The translations under genes and the position numbers were made by a program. The notes beneath the pieces were generated by a model. It was not told where the DNA came from. It ran no database searches and saw only the letters and a program-made list of their open reading frames with translations. 64,000 bases of DNA from Ardenticatenales bacterium (GTDB lineage Bacteria; Chloroflexota; Anaerolineae; Promineifilales; Promineifilaceae): assembly GCA_020634515.1 (NCBI GenBank), contig JACKBL010000005.1, forward strand, positions 186,001-250,000. Direction: 5' to 3'. Shown piece by piece: positions 38,150-47,099 of this stretch; position 1 is the first letter of the stretch; the number at the start of each line of letters is the position of its first letter.

Positions 38150-38863
38150 CTAGTTCTCGCCCAGGTACACCTTGCGTACCATCTCGTTGGCCCGTAATTT
38201 CTCAGCCGTATCTTCGAGGACGATCTGGCCGCTTTGCAGCACGTAGCCGCGGTTGGCGACTTGCAAAGCCATCAGGGCGTTTTGTTCCACGAGCAAAATG
38301 GTTGTGCCCGCTTCATGCAGCCGTTCGATGATGTCGAAAATCGATTCCACCAGCACCGGAGCCAGCCCCATCGAGGGTTCGTCCAACAGCAGGATGCTGG
38401 GATTCATCATCAGTCCCCGCCCCATCGCCAACATCTGCTGCTCTCCACCGGAGAGCGTGCCGCCGTACTGGTGCAAGCGTTCACGCAGGCGCGGAAAGAG
38501 CGAAAACACGAATTCCAGCCGCTGATTGATGAAGGTCTTGTCTGTATGGATGAAAGCGCCTACGGTGAGGTTTTCCTGCACCGTCAACTTGGGGAAGATG
38601 CCGCGCCCTTCGGGGACATGACCGATGCCTTTTTCCACGATTTTGTGTGCCGGCTGCCCCACCAAACTCTCGCCGCTTAACGTGATCGCTCCCTGCTTGG
38701 GCTTCAACATACCGGAAATAGTGCGCAAAGCCGTGGTTTTGCCCGCGCCATTGGCGCCAATCAGGGTTACGATTTCCCCTTTCTCGACGTGCAGAGAAAT
38801 CCCTTTGAGGGCGTGAATGTGGCCGTAATACGTGTGAATATCCGTCAATTCCAGCAGTTTCAT
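38150..38863 (-). CDS. livF: Branched-chain amino acid ABC transporter ATP-binding protein LivF
   Basis: The 237-residue ATPase has Walker A GANGAGKTTALRT, the signature LSGGEQQMLAMGRGL, Walker B ILLLDEPSMGLAPV and the switch histidine-type segment ILLVEQNALMALQ. LivF-type sequence features (GHVPEGRGIFPKLTV) place it in the HAAT family. It pairs with LivG to energise uptake of leucine, isoleucine, valine or related amides. Its start lies 5 bases after the livG stop, the last gene of the liv operon. Confidence 0.95.
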   Translation of the reverse strand: MKLLELTDIHTYYGHIHALKGISLHVEKGEIVTLIGANGAGKTTALRTISGMLKPKQGAITLSGESLVGQPAHKIVEKGIGHVPEGRGIFPKLTVQENLTVGAFIHTDKTFINQRLEFVFSLFPRLRERLHQYGGTLSGGEQQMLAMGRGLMMNPSILLLDEPSMGLAPVLVESIFDIIERLHEAGTTILLVEQNALMALQVANRGYVLQSGQIVLEDTAEKLRANEMVRKVYLGEN

Positions 38864-38868
38864 CAGTT

Positions 38869-39660
38869 TTACTCACCCTGGCTCTTGACCATTGTGGCCC
38901 CGCGCCCCAGGTACGCTTCTACAACGTGTTGATTGCTGCGTACGTGCGCGGGTGTGCCTTCGGCGATCTTCTGCCCGTAGTCCAGCACGGTTACTTTCTC
39001 CGAAATGCCCATGACCACGCGCATGTCGTGCTCGATGAGTAGCACGGTGATGCCAAGTTCATCTCGCAGCCGCCGGAAGAGGGTTATGGCGGCTTCCGTT
39101 TCGTTTGGGTTCATGCCTGCTGTTGGCTCGTCCAGCAAAATGAGCTTGGGATTGTTGCCCAACGCGCGGGCGATTTCCAGGCGGCGTTGCGCGCCATAGG
39201 GAAGATTGCGGGCGATCTGGTCGCCCATGCCGCTGAGTCCCACAAATTCCTGCAACTGCCGCGCGCGCTGCACGGCGGCCTCTTCTTCCGCCAGGAAACC
39301 GCGCGTTTTCAGGGCGGCGCCCAGCGCCGATTGCTTCAGGCGGGGATGCATCCCGACGAGGATGTTCTCGCGCACGGTCATTTCGCTAAAGAGGCGGATG
39401 TTCTGGAAGGTGCGGGAGATACCCAGGGTGGCGATCTGGTCGGAACGCAAGCCTACGAGTTGGTGATTGTCGAAGAGGACCTGTCCTTCTTCCGGCTTGT
39501 AGATGCCCGTGATGACGTTGAACAGGGTGGTCTTGCCGGCCCCATTGGGACCGATCAGGCTGCTGATGGAGCCTTGTTCAATGGTGAAGTCAACGGTGTT
39601 GACGGCAGTTAATCCGCCAAATCGTTTTGTCACTTGCCTGGTTTCCAGCAATATGGTCAT
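38869..39660 (-). CDS. livG: Branched-chain amino acid ABC transporter ATP-binding protein LivG
   Basis: The 263-residue ATPase carries GPNGAGKTTLFNVITGIY (Walker A), GISRTFQNIRLFSEMTV (Q-loop, LivG-type), LPYGAQRRLEIARAL in place of the canonical LSGGQ signature, LILLDEPTAGMNPNE (Walker B) and VLLIEHDMRVVM (switch His). The YGAQRRLEIARAL signature is the normal variant in LivG. It lies between livM (58 bases upstream) and livF (5 bases downstream) in the liv operon. Confidence 0.95.
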   Translation of the reverse strand: MTILLETRQVTKRFGGLTAVNTVDFTIEQGSISSLIGPNGAGKTTLFNVITGIYKPEEGQVLFDNHQLVGLRSDQIATLGISRTFQNIRLFSEMTVRENILVGMHPRLKQSALGAALKTRGFLAEEEAAVQRARQLQEFVGLSGMGDQIARNLPYGAQRRLEIARALGNNPKLILLDEPTAGMNPNETEAAITLFRRLRDELGITVLLIEHDMRVVMGISEKVTVLDYGQKIAEGTPAHVRSNQHVVEAYLGRGATMVKSQGE

Positions 39661-39718
39661 AAACGGTTCCCTTGCGGCTGCCCGCGTGGGCGGGCGTGAC
39701 GAACAGGAGGATGGGTGG

Positions 39719-41062
39719 TCAATCGGTGGCCTGGGTTTCTTCCTGGCTTTCGGCTAGTTCGAGTTGGCGGCGTCGTGCCGGCAAAATCCCACCCGGACGC
39801 TTGATCATCATTACCACCAGAATCACGCCAAAAATCAGTCGCTGATACTTGGCCGGGTCCAACTGCGTGGACAACACCTGCGACCAGATGCCTCCCTGCT
39901 GCCGCAGTTGGCTGAAAAACAGAGAAAGCTCTTGCAGCACCTGGATATTCAGGATAGTCACCAGCGCCGCGCCCAAAATGACGCCCGGAATGCTGCCGAT
40001 GCCGCCCAGAATGATCATCACCAGGATGTTGATCGAGGCCAGCAGACTAAAACTCTCCGGGCTGACAAAGGTGCGGTTCGCGGCGAACAGCACGCCCATC
40101 GCCCCAGAAAATGAGGCCCCAATCGCAAAGGCCATCAGTTTTGTGCGCACGAGGGGGATGCCCATGGCAATGGCCGCGGTTTCGTCTTCGCGGATGGCCA
40201 CCCAGGCACGCCCCAGGCGGGAGTTGTCCAGCCGTGTTGCCAGCGTCACAGCGACGCCGACCACCGCCAGGGCCATCAAGTAGAAGAACAGGTTGTATAA
40301 CTGCGCGTCGCTGACGTTGTGCCCCACGAGCGCCTGTAACAAACTTCGCAGCGGCTCCGTGATGAAATCGGGGGGCAGCGGCGGGCGCTGGATGGGCGTG
40401 ATGCCTTGCGGACCGTTGGTGAGGTTGATGGGTTTGTCCAGGTTGTTCGCCAGCACGCGGATTACTTCGCCGAACCCCAACGTGACGATGGCCAGGTAGT
40501 CGCCGCGCAGCCGCAGCACGGGCGTGCCCAAGAGCACGCCGGTGAGGGCGGTGAGGCCGACGGCGAGGAAGAGGAAGAGCCAGAACAGGTTCGGGTCCAG
40601 GGGGAATTGGTTGGAAGCGGGGGCGGTTCCGGGGACGGCGTTCAAAATGAGGAGTTGTTTGGAGCCAAAGATGGCCCAGACATACGCGCCCACGGCGTAG
40701 AAGGCGATATAACCGAGGTCAAGCAGGCCGGCAAAGCCGACGACGATGTTCAACCCCAGGGCCAGCGCGGAGAAGACGGCTATCTGGAAGGCGACTTCCA
40801 GATAGAAGATGTTGCGGATGCCGACGACGGGCATAATGCCCAACAGGAGCAGGATGGCGATGAGGGCTTTGAAGCGGCCGGTTGTATGCAGGAAGTAGAG
40901 GAGGAGAGGTACGGAGAGGAGCAGCAGGAATGCCGGCAATGAGCGGGGGTTCAAATAGACGAGAACGCTGCTGAGCAGCAGCAGGCCGCTGATGATCAAA
41001 TAGCTGCGCCGTCCCTGGTCCATCCATTTGAAGAGCTGTTGCAGTCGTTGTCCCAGATTCAT
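39719..41062 (-). CDS. livM: Branched-chain amino acid ABC transporter permease LivM
   Basis: The 447-residue permease shows the LivM family core: GLNIVVGFAGLLDLGYIAFY, LRLRGDYLAIVTLGFGEVIR, GRAWVAIREDETAAIAMGI and ILVMIILGGIGSIPGVILGA. There are about ten transmembrane segments. A ~60-residue N-terminal extension with an additional hydrophobic pair precedes the core, and a loop region around residues 215-250 is longer than in E. coli LivM. It forms the channel with LivH. Confidence 0.94.
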   Translation of the reverse strand: MNLGQRLQQLFKWMDQGRRSYLIISGLLLLSSVLVYLNPRSLPAFLLLLSVPLLLYFLHTTGRFKALIAILLLLGIMPVVGIRNIFYLEVAFQIAVFSALALGLNIVVGFAGLLDLGYIAFYAVGAYVWAIFGSKQLLILNAVPGTAPASNQFPLDPNLFWLFLFLAVGLTALTGVLLGTPVLRLRGDYLAIVTLGFGEVIRVLANNLDKPINLTNGPQGITPIQRPPLPPDFITEPLRSLLQALVGHNVSDAQLYNLFFYLMALAVVGVAVTLATRLDNSRLGRAWVAIREDETAAIAMGIPLVRTKLMAFAIGASFSGAMGVLFAANRTFVSPESFSLLASINILVMIILGGIGSIPGVILGAALVTILNIQVLQELSLFFSQLRQQGGIWSQVLSTQLDPAKYQRLIFGVILVVMMIKRPGGILPARRRQLELAESQEETQATD

Positions 41063-41068
41063 AATTTG

Positions 41069-42223
41069 CTACGCCTTCTGGCCCACTGTTTGGCCCAACA
41101 AGCCCGAGGGGCGGAAGATAAGGATGATGATGAGAATCGCAAAGGCGAGAATGTCTTTGTACTCCGCACCAAATGCTCCCTGGGTGAAAAACGAGAGATA
41201 GGAGGCGGCGAACGATTCCAACATGCCCAGGATGATGCCCCCCAACAGCGCGCCTGTCAGGTTGCCAATGCCACCCAAGACGGCGGCGGTGAAGGCCTTT
41301 AGGCCAGGCAGGAAGCCGACGAAGGGGTCCAGACGCAGGAATTTGAAGGCGAAGAGAACGCCTGCCGCGCCGCCCAACGCGCCGCCGATGAGGAAGGTCA
41401 TGCCGATGACGTAGTTGACGTTGATGCCCATCAGGCTGGCCGTGTTGCGGTCTTGCGCCGTGGCGCGAATGGCCGTGCCCAGTTTGGTGACGTTGACCAG
41501 GTAGTTGAGGCCAACGAGCATGAATACGGCCACAATGATCACGATCAGGGATTTGATGGAAATGCCAAACTCAATGAGGTCGCCGCCGGTGGTGGTGAGG
41601 TTGCCCAGCACCAGGATGCGGTCAAAGTCACCAAAGGTGGGCCAGATGCGGAAGAATTGCCCGCTGTAGAAGCTCTCCAGCAGGCGCACGACGTCTTGCA
41701 GCAAGAAGGAGACGCCGATGGCGGAGATGAGGGGGACCAGCCGGGGCGCGCCGCGTAGCGGGCGGTAGGCGACTCGTTCGATGCCCATGGCCAGCAGGCC
41801 GGCGATGAGGCTGCCGAATATGATGGCGACAAAGAGGAGTGCATAGCTGCCTAAGACGGAGTTGATGCCGGCACTAAAGCGACCAACAACCAGGATGACG
41901 AGTTCCGTGCCCATGAACGCGCCCACCATGAAGATCTCACTGTGGGCAAAGTTGATGAACTCCAGCACCCCGTAAACCATGGTGTAGCCGAGGGCGATGC
42001 TGGCGTAGACGAAACCGAGGGTGACGGCGTCGATGAGGACGGAGGGGAGGATGCTGAGGGTCTGGCCGAGCAGATCTGTTTCCGTGCGGAAAGGCTGCAG
42101 AATCCAGGCCAGCAAGATGACGAAAAGGGAGAGGACGACGCCGCTGCTGAGGATAAATGCGCCGAGTTGAAGCAGGGGCAGAATGAGTTGGCGCAAGCTG
42201 TTTGAGCGAATGATGCGCTCCAT
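41069..42223 (-). CDS. livH: Branched-chain amino acid ABC transporter permease LivH
   Basis: The 384-residue permease has the LivH signature YGVLEFINFAHSEIFMVGAF, followed by RPLRGAPRLVPLISAIGVSF, LGTAIRATAQDRNTASLMGI and KAFTAAVLGGIGNLTGALLG. It is about 80 residues longer than E. coli LivH because of an N-terminal transmembrane extension. livM starts 6 bases after its stop codon. A perfect 15-bp inverted repeat lies upstream, between livH and the binding-protein gene. Confidence 0.94.
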   Translation of the reverse strand: MERIIRSNSLRQLILPLLQLGAFILSSGVVLSLFVILLAWILQPFRTETDLLGQTLSILPSVLIDAVTLGFVYASIALGYTMVYGVLEFINFAHSEIFMVGAFMGTELVILVVGRFSAGINSVLGSYALLFVAIIFGSLIAGLLAMGIERVAYRPLRGAPRLVPLISAIGVSFLLQDVVRLLESFYSGQFFRIWPTFGDFDRILVLGNLTTTGGDLIEFGISIKSLIVIIVAVFMLVGLNYLVNVTKLGTAIRATAQDRNTASLMGINVNYVIGMTFLIGGALGGAAGVLFAFKFLRLDPFVGFLPGLKAFTAAVLGGIGNLTGALLGGIILGMLESFAASYLSFFTQGAFGAEYKDILAFAILIIILIFRPSGLLGQTVGQKA

Positions 42224-42268
42224 AGGCGTTCACTCCGACGAGATGGGGGTAAGGCCAACGTGGTAGAG

Positions 42269-42302
42269 AGATTGGCCCAATCTGGTCAGATTGGGCCAAT
42301 CT
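42269..42302 (-). terminator. Hairpin between binding-protein gene and livH
   Basis: Perfect 15-bp arms AGATTGGCCCAATCT and AGATTGGGCCAATCT with a 4-base loop, related in sequence to the ATTGGACCAATT repeat family. In this position it probably attenuates transcription so that binding protein is made in excess over permease, a usual arrangement in ABC operons. Confidence 0.65.
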
Positions 42303-42321
42303 TCTATGTTACGTTATACGC

Positions 42322-43521
42322 TTATGGGCTGGGGGGAGCAATGTCCAGGGTTTGTTCGATGGCGTTGTCGCCCCATTTGGTCGGGTCGGAGGAGAGTACT
42401 TTGATGACGAAGTACTTGGCGCTTTCCAGGTCGCCGATGCCGTTGAAGGAGAGGCTGCCGGTGATGCCGGCATAATCCTTCGTCGCGCGCACGGCCAGAG
42501 CCACCTGCTCGCGGGTGGGCAATTCGCCACCGTTATCGTTGATGGCTTTCTCAATACCCTGGAGGCAGATACCCATCGAGTCATACGCCTGCGCGGAGAA
42601 CGGCTGCGGGGGCGCGCCATATTTGGCCGCGAAGTCCTCAATGAACTTGGCCGTACCCGGATAGACATTCGCGGGGCCGGCAACGGTGGAGTACACCATA
42701 CCGCCGCCCGTGATCAGTGCATCGCCCGCCAATTCGGCCAGCGTGCTGCTGTCCATGCCGTCGGGACCCATGAAGATGCCCTGGAAGCCTTTGTCACGCG
42801 CCTGCTTGAAGAAGACGCCGGCTTGATCATAGATGCCGCCGAAGTAGACGAGTTCTGGGTTGGCGGCGAGGATGGGGGTGATGATGGGGTCGAAGTTGGC
42901 TTTTTCTTCCGAGCCTTCAAAGCCCAGCACCTGGATGCCATCTTTTTCCGCTTGTTGGCGGAAGAATTCGGCTACGCCCTGGCCGTAGGCGGTTTTGTCG
43001 TGGAGAATGTAGACGGAGGTGATGCCCAGGTTCTTGGCGTAGGTGGCGGCCACGACGCCCTGCACGTCATCACGACCGACGATGCGGTCCACTTCCAGGT
43101 AGCCGCGGTCGGTGACCACCGGGTTCGTGTTCGCCGGGGAGACGAAGACGAGGCCCGCGTTGTGGTAATCTTCCGACGACGGGATCATGACGCCGGAGTT
43201 GAGGTGGCCGACGCCGCAGAGGATTTCCGGATCGGCAACGATGTTCTTGGCATTGGCGACACCGGTGTCCGGATTGGCCTGGTCATCGAAGGCCACCAGC
43301 TCCAGGCTGTAGCCCATGTCGCGCAGGGAACCGCCCAGTTGTTCCATGGCCAGTTCCGCGCCATTCTTAATGTCCACGCCTAACACGGATTGACCGCCAG
43401 AGAGAGGGCTTTGCGTGGCAATCTTGATGGTGCCTTTGGCGCTGTCGCCGCCGCCGCACCCAACCAGAGCCACGGCTACCAGGATAAGGACAAAAATGGT
43501 AAAGGTTTTGATGTGTTTCAC
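42322..43521 (-). CDS. Branched-chain amino acid ABC transporter substrate-binding lipoprotein
   Basis: GTG 43521 with AGGAG nine bases upstream is chosen; 83 upstream codons are not part of the family. The protein begins with a lipoprotein signal (IFVLILVAVALVGCGGG, lipobox Cys near residue 21). It continues as a type I periplasmic binding protein of the Leu/Ile/Val family: IKIATQSPLSGGQSVLG, DIKNGAELAMEQ, VGHLNSGVMIPSSEDYHNAG and AYDSMGICLQGIEKA. It captures branched-chain or related amino acids for LivHMGF encoded downstream. Confidence 0.94.
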   Translation of the reverse strand: MKHIKTFTIFVLILVAVALVGCGGGDSAKGTIKIATQSPLSGGQSVLGVDIKNGAELAMEQLGGSLRDMGYSLELVAFDDQANPDTGVANAKNIVADPEILCGVGHLNSGVMIPSSEDYHNAGLVFVSPANTNPVVTDRGYLEVDRIVGRDDVQGVVAATYAKNLGITSVYILHDKTAYGQGVAEFFRQQAEKDGIQVLGFEGSEEKANFDPIITPILAANPELVYFGGIYDQAGVFFKQARDKGFQGIFMGPDGMDSSTLAELAGDALITGGGMVYSTVAGPANVYPGTAKFIEDFAAKYGAPPQPFSAQAYDSMGICLQGIEKAINDNGGELPTREQVALAVRATKDYAGITGSLSFNGIGDLESAKYFVIKVLSSDPTKWGDNAIEQTLDIAPPSP

Positions 43522-43990
43522 TCTTTTTCTCCTAGGTTTTCGGGAAAAGAAAACAAAATAAGCAAACGCCTGTGAAATGCGACGTAACAGCGTCAGCGTT
43601 TGCCTGATTTCTGGCGGGGCAAGATTGCCCACCAGTTCGGCCACGAATGAAGAGGGGGGATAGGGTTTGTGCGTGGATAGCTTCCTCCTGTGTGCCGGCA
43701 TTTCGCCATCTTCATACCCACCTGCTTCTCTGATCAGTTCAACCCGCCCACCTTTCGAATCTATGCGCACTTACCGCAAAATAGACTCGCGGCAGGTCCG
43801 TCTAAAAGGTAGCGGAGCAGCGAGACTCTTGAAACGGGATACAGAATAAGTATGCTTTTTTAGGCAAAATGACAGGAAAAAACTTACTGCTGGAAACAGG
43901 ACGACATCATAAGGTGGGGATTGTAATTTAGGCGTTGGCAGTTGTCAAAAAATGCCTGACCGACCGCCTGATTCGTGGTCTGACGGCTGG
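43522..43990. other. Intergenic region upstream of the liv operon
   Basis: Contains no convincing gene. A long-armed hairpin with GCAAACGC (43562-43569) and GCGTTTGC (43596-43603), and an inner GACG/CGTC pair, lies about 40 bases upstream of the binding-protein start and could fold in its mRNA leader. The rest holds one TGCCGGCA site near 43690 and otherwise nothing recognisable. Confidence 0.5.
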
Positions 43991-45610
43991 CTACATGCGG
44001 AATGTGCCGTAGCGATCATCGGGCAGCGGCGCATTGGCCGTGGTGGCAAAGGCCAGCGCCAGGGCCATCCGCGTCTGCGCGGGGTCGAGGATGCCATCGT
44101 CCCAGAGGCGAGCCGTGGCGAAATAGGGACTGCTCTCCCGATCATATTGGGTCAGCACGGGCTGCTTAAAAGAGGCTTCGGCGGCGGCAATCGCCTCTGG
44201 GGTGGGATTTTCCAACTGGCGCAGGACACTGCGCTGCCCCACCGTCCACAGCGTGCCCGCCGCCGCCTCGCCGCTCATGACGCTGATGCGGCTGTTGGGC
44301 CAGCTAAAGAGGAAGCGGGGATCGTAGGCGCGCCCACTCATGCCGTAGTTGCCCGCGCCGTGGCTGACGCCGTGCAGCAGCGTAATGCGCGGCACATTCA
44401 CATTGCTCACGGCCATCACCATCTTGGCGCCATCCTTGGCGATGCCCCCATTTTCATACTGCTTGCCCACCATGAAGCCGGCGATGTTTTGCAGGAAGAG
44501 AAGCGGCGTGCCGCGCTGCCCGCAAAGTTGGATGAAGTGGGTGGCTTTGAGCGCGGATTCGCTGAAGAGGAGGCCATTGTTGGCGACGATGCCCACGGGA
44601 ATGCCCATGATGTGGGAGAAGCCGCAGACGATGGTGGGGCCGTAGCGGGCTTTGAACTCGCTGAGGCGGGAGCCATCTACGAGGCGGGCGATCACTTCGC
44701 GCACGTCGTAGCTGACGCGGCTGTCGGCGGGGATGACGCCGTATAGTTCGGCGGGATCGTAGGCCGGTTCCGCGGGCGTTTCCATGATCCAGGGCGCGCG
44801 TTTGCGCCGGTTGAGGTGGGCGACAATGTCGCGCACCCAGGCCAGCGCCTGCTCTTCCGTTTCCGCGAAATGGTCGGCGACGCCGCTGAGGCGGGTGTGT
44901 ACGTCCGCGCCGCCCAGTTCCTCGGCGGTGACTTCCGCGCCGGTGGCCGCTTTCACCAGCGGCGGGCCGGCGAGGAAGATGGTGCCGTTGCCCTTGACGA
45001 TGATGGTTTCGTCGGCCATGGCCGGGATGTAGGCCCCGCCGGCGGTGCAGGAGCCGAGGACGGCGGCGATCTGGGTGATGCCTTTGCCGGACATGCGGGC
45101 CATGTTGTAGAAGATGCGGCCAAAATGCTCTTTGTCGGGGAAGACGTCGGCTTGTAGATGGAGGAAGGCGCCGCCGGAGTCCACGAGGTAGATGCAGGGG
45201 AGGTGGTTTTCTTCGGCGATGGTTTGGGCGCGGACGTGTTTTTTGACGGTTTCGGGGAAGTAGGTTCCGCCTTTGACGGTGGGGTCGTTGGCGATGATCA
45301 TGCACTCGCTGCCCTGGACGCGACCGATGCCGGTGACAATGCCGGCATTGGGCGCTTCCCCCTCATACATCTCCCACGCCGCCAACGGCGACAACTCCAA
45401 AAACGGGCTGCCCTCGTCCAGGATCGCATCAATACGCTCCCGCACCAGCAGTTTTCCCCGCTGGCGGTGGCGTTCAATCACCCGCGGCGCGCGGTCCGTG
45501 GCCGCCTGCCGCTGACGTTCCGCCAACTGCGCCGCCAGGGCCTGGTTGAAGGCATGGTTCTCTTTAAATTCGGGACTGTTTGGGTTGATTCGGCTGATAA
45601 TTTGAGTCAT
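43991..45610 (-). CDS. Acyl-CoA carboxylase carboxyltransferase (beta) subunit, methylcrotonyl-CoA type
   Basis: From ATG 45610 the 539-residue protein shows the biotin-dependent carboxyltransferase features: PTVKGGTYFPETVKKH, LVDSGGAFLHLQADVFPD, GSCTAGGAYIPAM, and in the second half LFLQNIAGFMVGKQYENGGI and AKDGAKMVMAVSNVNVPRIT. These match the 3-methylcrotonyl-CoA carboxylase beta subunit, used in leucine degradation, more than propionyl-CoA carboxylase. No biotin carboxylase subunit is adjacent. Its location next to the branched-chain amino-acid transporter is consistent with leucine use. The ribosome binding site is weak. Confidence 0.9.
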   Translation of the reverse strand: MTQIISRINPNSPEFKENHAFNQALAAQLAERQRQAATDRAPRVIERHRQRGKLLVRERIDAILDEGSPFLELSPLAAWEMYEGEAPNAGIVTGIGRVQGSECMIIANDPTVKGGTYFPETVKKHVRAQTIAEENHLPCIYLVDSGGAFLHLQADVFPDKEHFGRIFYNMARMSGKGITQIAAVLGSCTAGGAYIPAMADETIIVKGNGTIFLAGPPLVKAATGAEVTAEELGGADVHTRLSGVADHFAETEEQALAWVRDIVAHLNRRKRAPWIMETPAEPAYDPAELYGVIPADSRVSYDVREVIARLVDGSRLSEFKARYGPTIVCGFSHIMGIPVGIVANNGLLFSESALKATHFIQLCGQRGTPLLFLQNIAGFMVGKQYENGGIAKDGAKMVMAVSNVNVPRITLLHGVSHGAGNYGMSGRAYDPRFLFSWPNSRISVMSGEAAAGTLWTVGQRSVLRQLENPTPEAIAAAEASFKQPVLTQYDRESSPYFATARLWDDGILDPAQTRMALALAFATTANAPLPDDRYGTFRM

Positions 45611-45919
45611 GGGATTCGTGTTAGAAGCGCGTTGGACAGAGACATTCTCGCACCGACATAGCCGCCACCGGCGCACCGCGTGGGCAAAATGGCATTCTTG
45701 TGCGAACCAGGCCGCGAAAGCGCAACGCGCCCACGCAGTTACGGAGATGATACAAATTACGGGGATAGCCGTCAACATGGACCACCTGCGCAGATGACGG
45801 AGATCACCGGTAAAAGGTGTTGATCAGCACTTTTGCGACGGGCGTGGATAGTGTACCTTATTAAGAGGGGGAGTGGTGGGCTTTGTCTAACATGGTCCAA
45901 GAGGATGGGGAGAGACATC
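45611..45919. other. Divergent intergenic region
   Basis: Separates the carboxylase gene (minus strand) from the lamin-tail protein gene (plus strand). No open frame with family similarity or start signals occurs in it. GGGGAGA at the right edge is the ribosome binding site of the downstream gene. Promoters for both genes must be here but no pair of boxes is clear enough to name. Confidence 0.5.
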
Positions 45920-46894
45920 ATGACGGTCATGAATGAGCATACCCCGGCGTCAGCGGACGCCTCCCTGGCAGTCAGCCAGGCCATTAAGGGCATTGCGTCC
46001 ATCGTCAGCATCATGACGATGGTGTTTACCCTGCTGGAGATCCTGCTACCGAGCAGCTTTGTGCAGCCCGTAGGGGCGCTCATATGCGGGTTGGCGGTGA
46101 CGATCTTCCTGGTGTGGTGGTACAAGTGGAATCTGGCGACGTTGCTTACCGCTTCCCTGGCATTTGGCCTGCTGCTGGTGATTTTGCACCTGATTGTGAC
46201 CCGCCCCGCCGTGGTCACGGGGGGGATCGTGGATAGCCAGCAGCAGCCACAGGCGGGCGTCTCCCTCACATTAACCGATGTCAGCGGCGTCGCCCACAGT
46301 GCCATTTCTGACACCGCCGGCCTGTTTACCATCAGCAACGTCCCTGAGGGCGCATTTGTCCTGCAGTCCGATGGGGAGTTGCTGTTTATGGGGCAGGTTT
46401 GCTCTGGTTGGCGGCGACTGCTGTCCTCGGGGCAGGATTTGGGGACATTTGCCTATCGCAATGTGGCGCCGGTCACGCCCGTTCCCACGCCGCTGCCCAC
46501 ACAAGAGCCGCCCACGCCGGAGCCGGCCACGCCGCTGCCCACACAAGAGCCGCCGCTGACGCCAGGCGTGTCACCGGTGCAGATTGTAGATATTGATTAT
46601 GCCCCCGCTGCCTCGCCCCTGGATGAGGCTGTCATTTTGCGTAACGTGACCGATACTCCGCTGGACATGACCGGCTGGCAGTTGGAGGACAAGCAGGGAC
46701 ATGTCTTCCCCTTTCCTTCTTTTACGCTGGACGCGGGGGCGCGTGTGACAATCTGGACGAAAGAGGGGGAGAATTCCCGCGCCGATCTGTTCTGGAACAT
46801 TCGCACGAGTGTTTGGAATGACGACGTCTCGGACACGGCCACGCTGCGGAACGCCGTGGGAGACGTTGTCACGACCTACACCTACACCCCCTAG
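45920..46894 (+). CDS. Membrane protein with carboxypeptidase-regulatory-like and lamin-tail domains
   Basis: ATG 45920 with GGGGAGA upstream is preferred over ATG 45905. The 324-residue protein has three hydrophobic helices (within residues ~25-95), then a carboxypeptidase-regulatory-like beta domain (GGIVDSQQQPQAGVSLTLTD to VPEGAFVLQSDG), a Pro/Thr linker with two TPLPTQEPP repeats, and a C-terminal lamin-tail domain (VQIVDIDYAPAASPLDEAVI, MTGWQLEDKQGHVFPFP). The last two domains would lie outside the cell. Lamin-tail domains occur in bacterial surface proteins and nucleases; the role here is unknown. Confidence 0.78.
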   Translation: MTVMNEHTPASADASLAVSQAIKGIASIVSIMTMVFTLLEILLPSSFVQPVGALICGLAVTIFLVWWYKWNLATLLTASLAFGLLLVILHLIVTRPAVVTGGIVDSQQQPQAGVSLTLTDVSGVAHSAISDTAGLFTISNVPEGAFVLQSDGELLFMGQVCSGWRRLLSSGQDLGTFAYRNVAPVTPVPTPLPTQEPPTPEPATPLPTQEPPLTPGVSPVQIVDIDYAPAASPLDEAVILRNVTDTPLDMTGWQLEDKQGHVFPFPSFTLDAGARVTIWTKEGENSRADLFWNIRTSVWNDDVSDTATLRNAVGDVVTTYTYTP

Positions 46895-46983
46895 GGGCGG
46901 AAATTAAATAAGATGACGAGGTCATTTCCTTACCGCTCCTTCAAACTGGCGCTGCAATGCGCGTCTTATTTCAGCGCCAGTCC
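46894..46983 (+). ncRNA. Two-hairpin conserved element B (candidate structured RNA)
   Basis: Second copy of the element at 16131-16221. Stem 1 pairs GGGGCGG with CCGCTCC (one G-U), with an inner ATGAC/GTCAT hairpin. Stem 2 pairs ACTGGCGCTG (46945-46954) with CAGCGCCAGT (46972-46981). The start overlaps the stop codon of the lamin-tail gene; the end lies 117 bases before the beta-propeller gene. Confidence 0.55.
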
Positions 46984-47099
46984 GTAGCGGGTGCGCTGTG
47001 GGGACAAAAGCGGTCGCCAATGACGCGGATTCCGAAGCGACCCGCGCGTGTCCGCGCCCCGTTTTCCCCTGTTCGCTGGTTGCATCATGGGAGGTAGCC

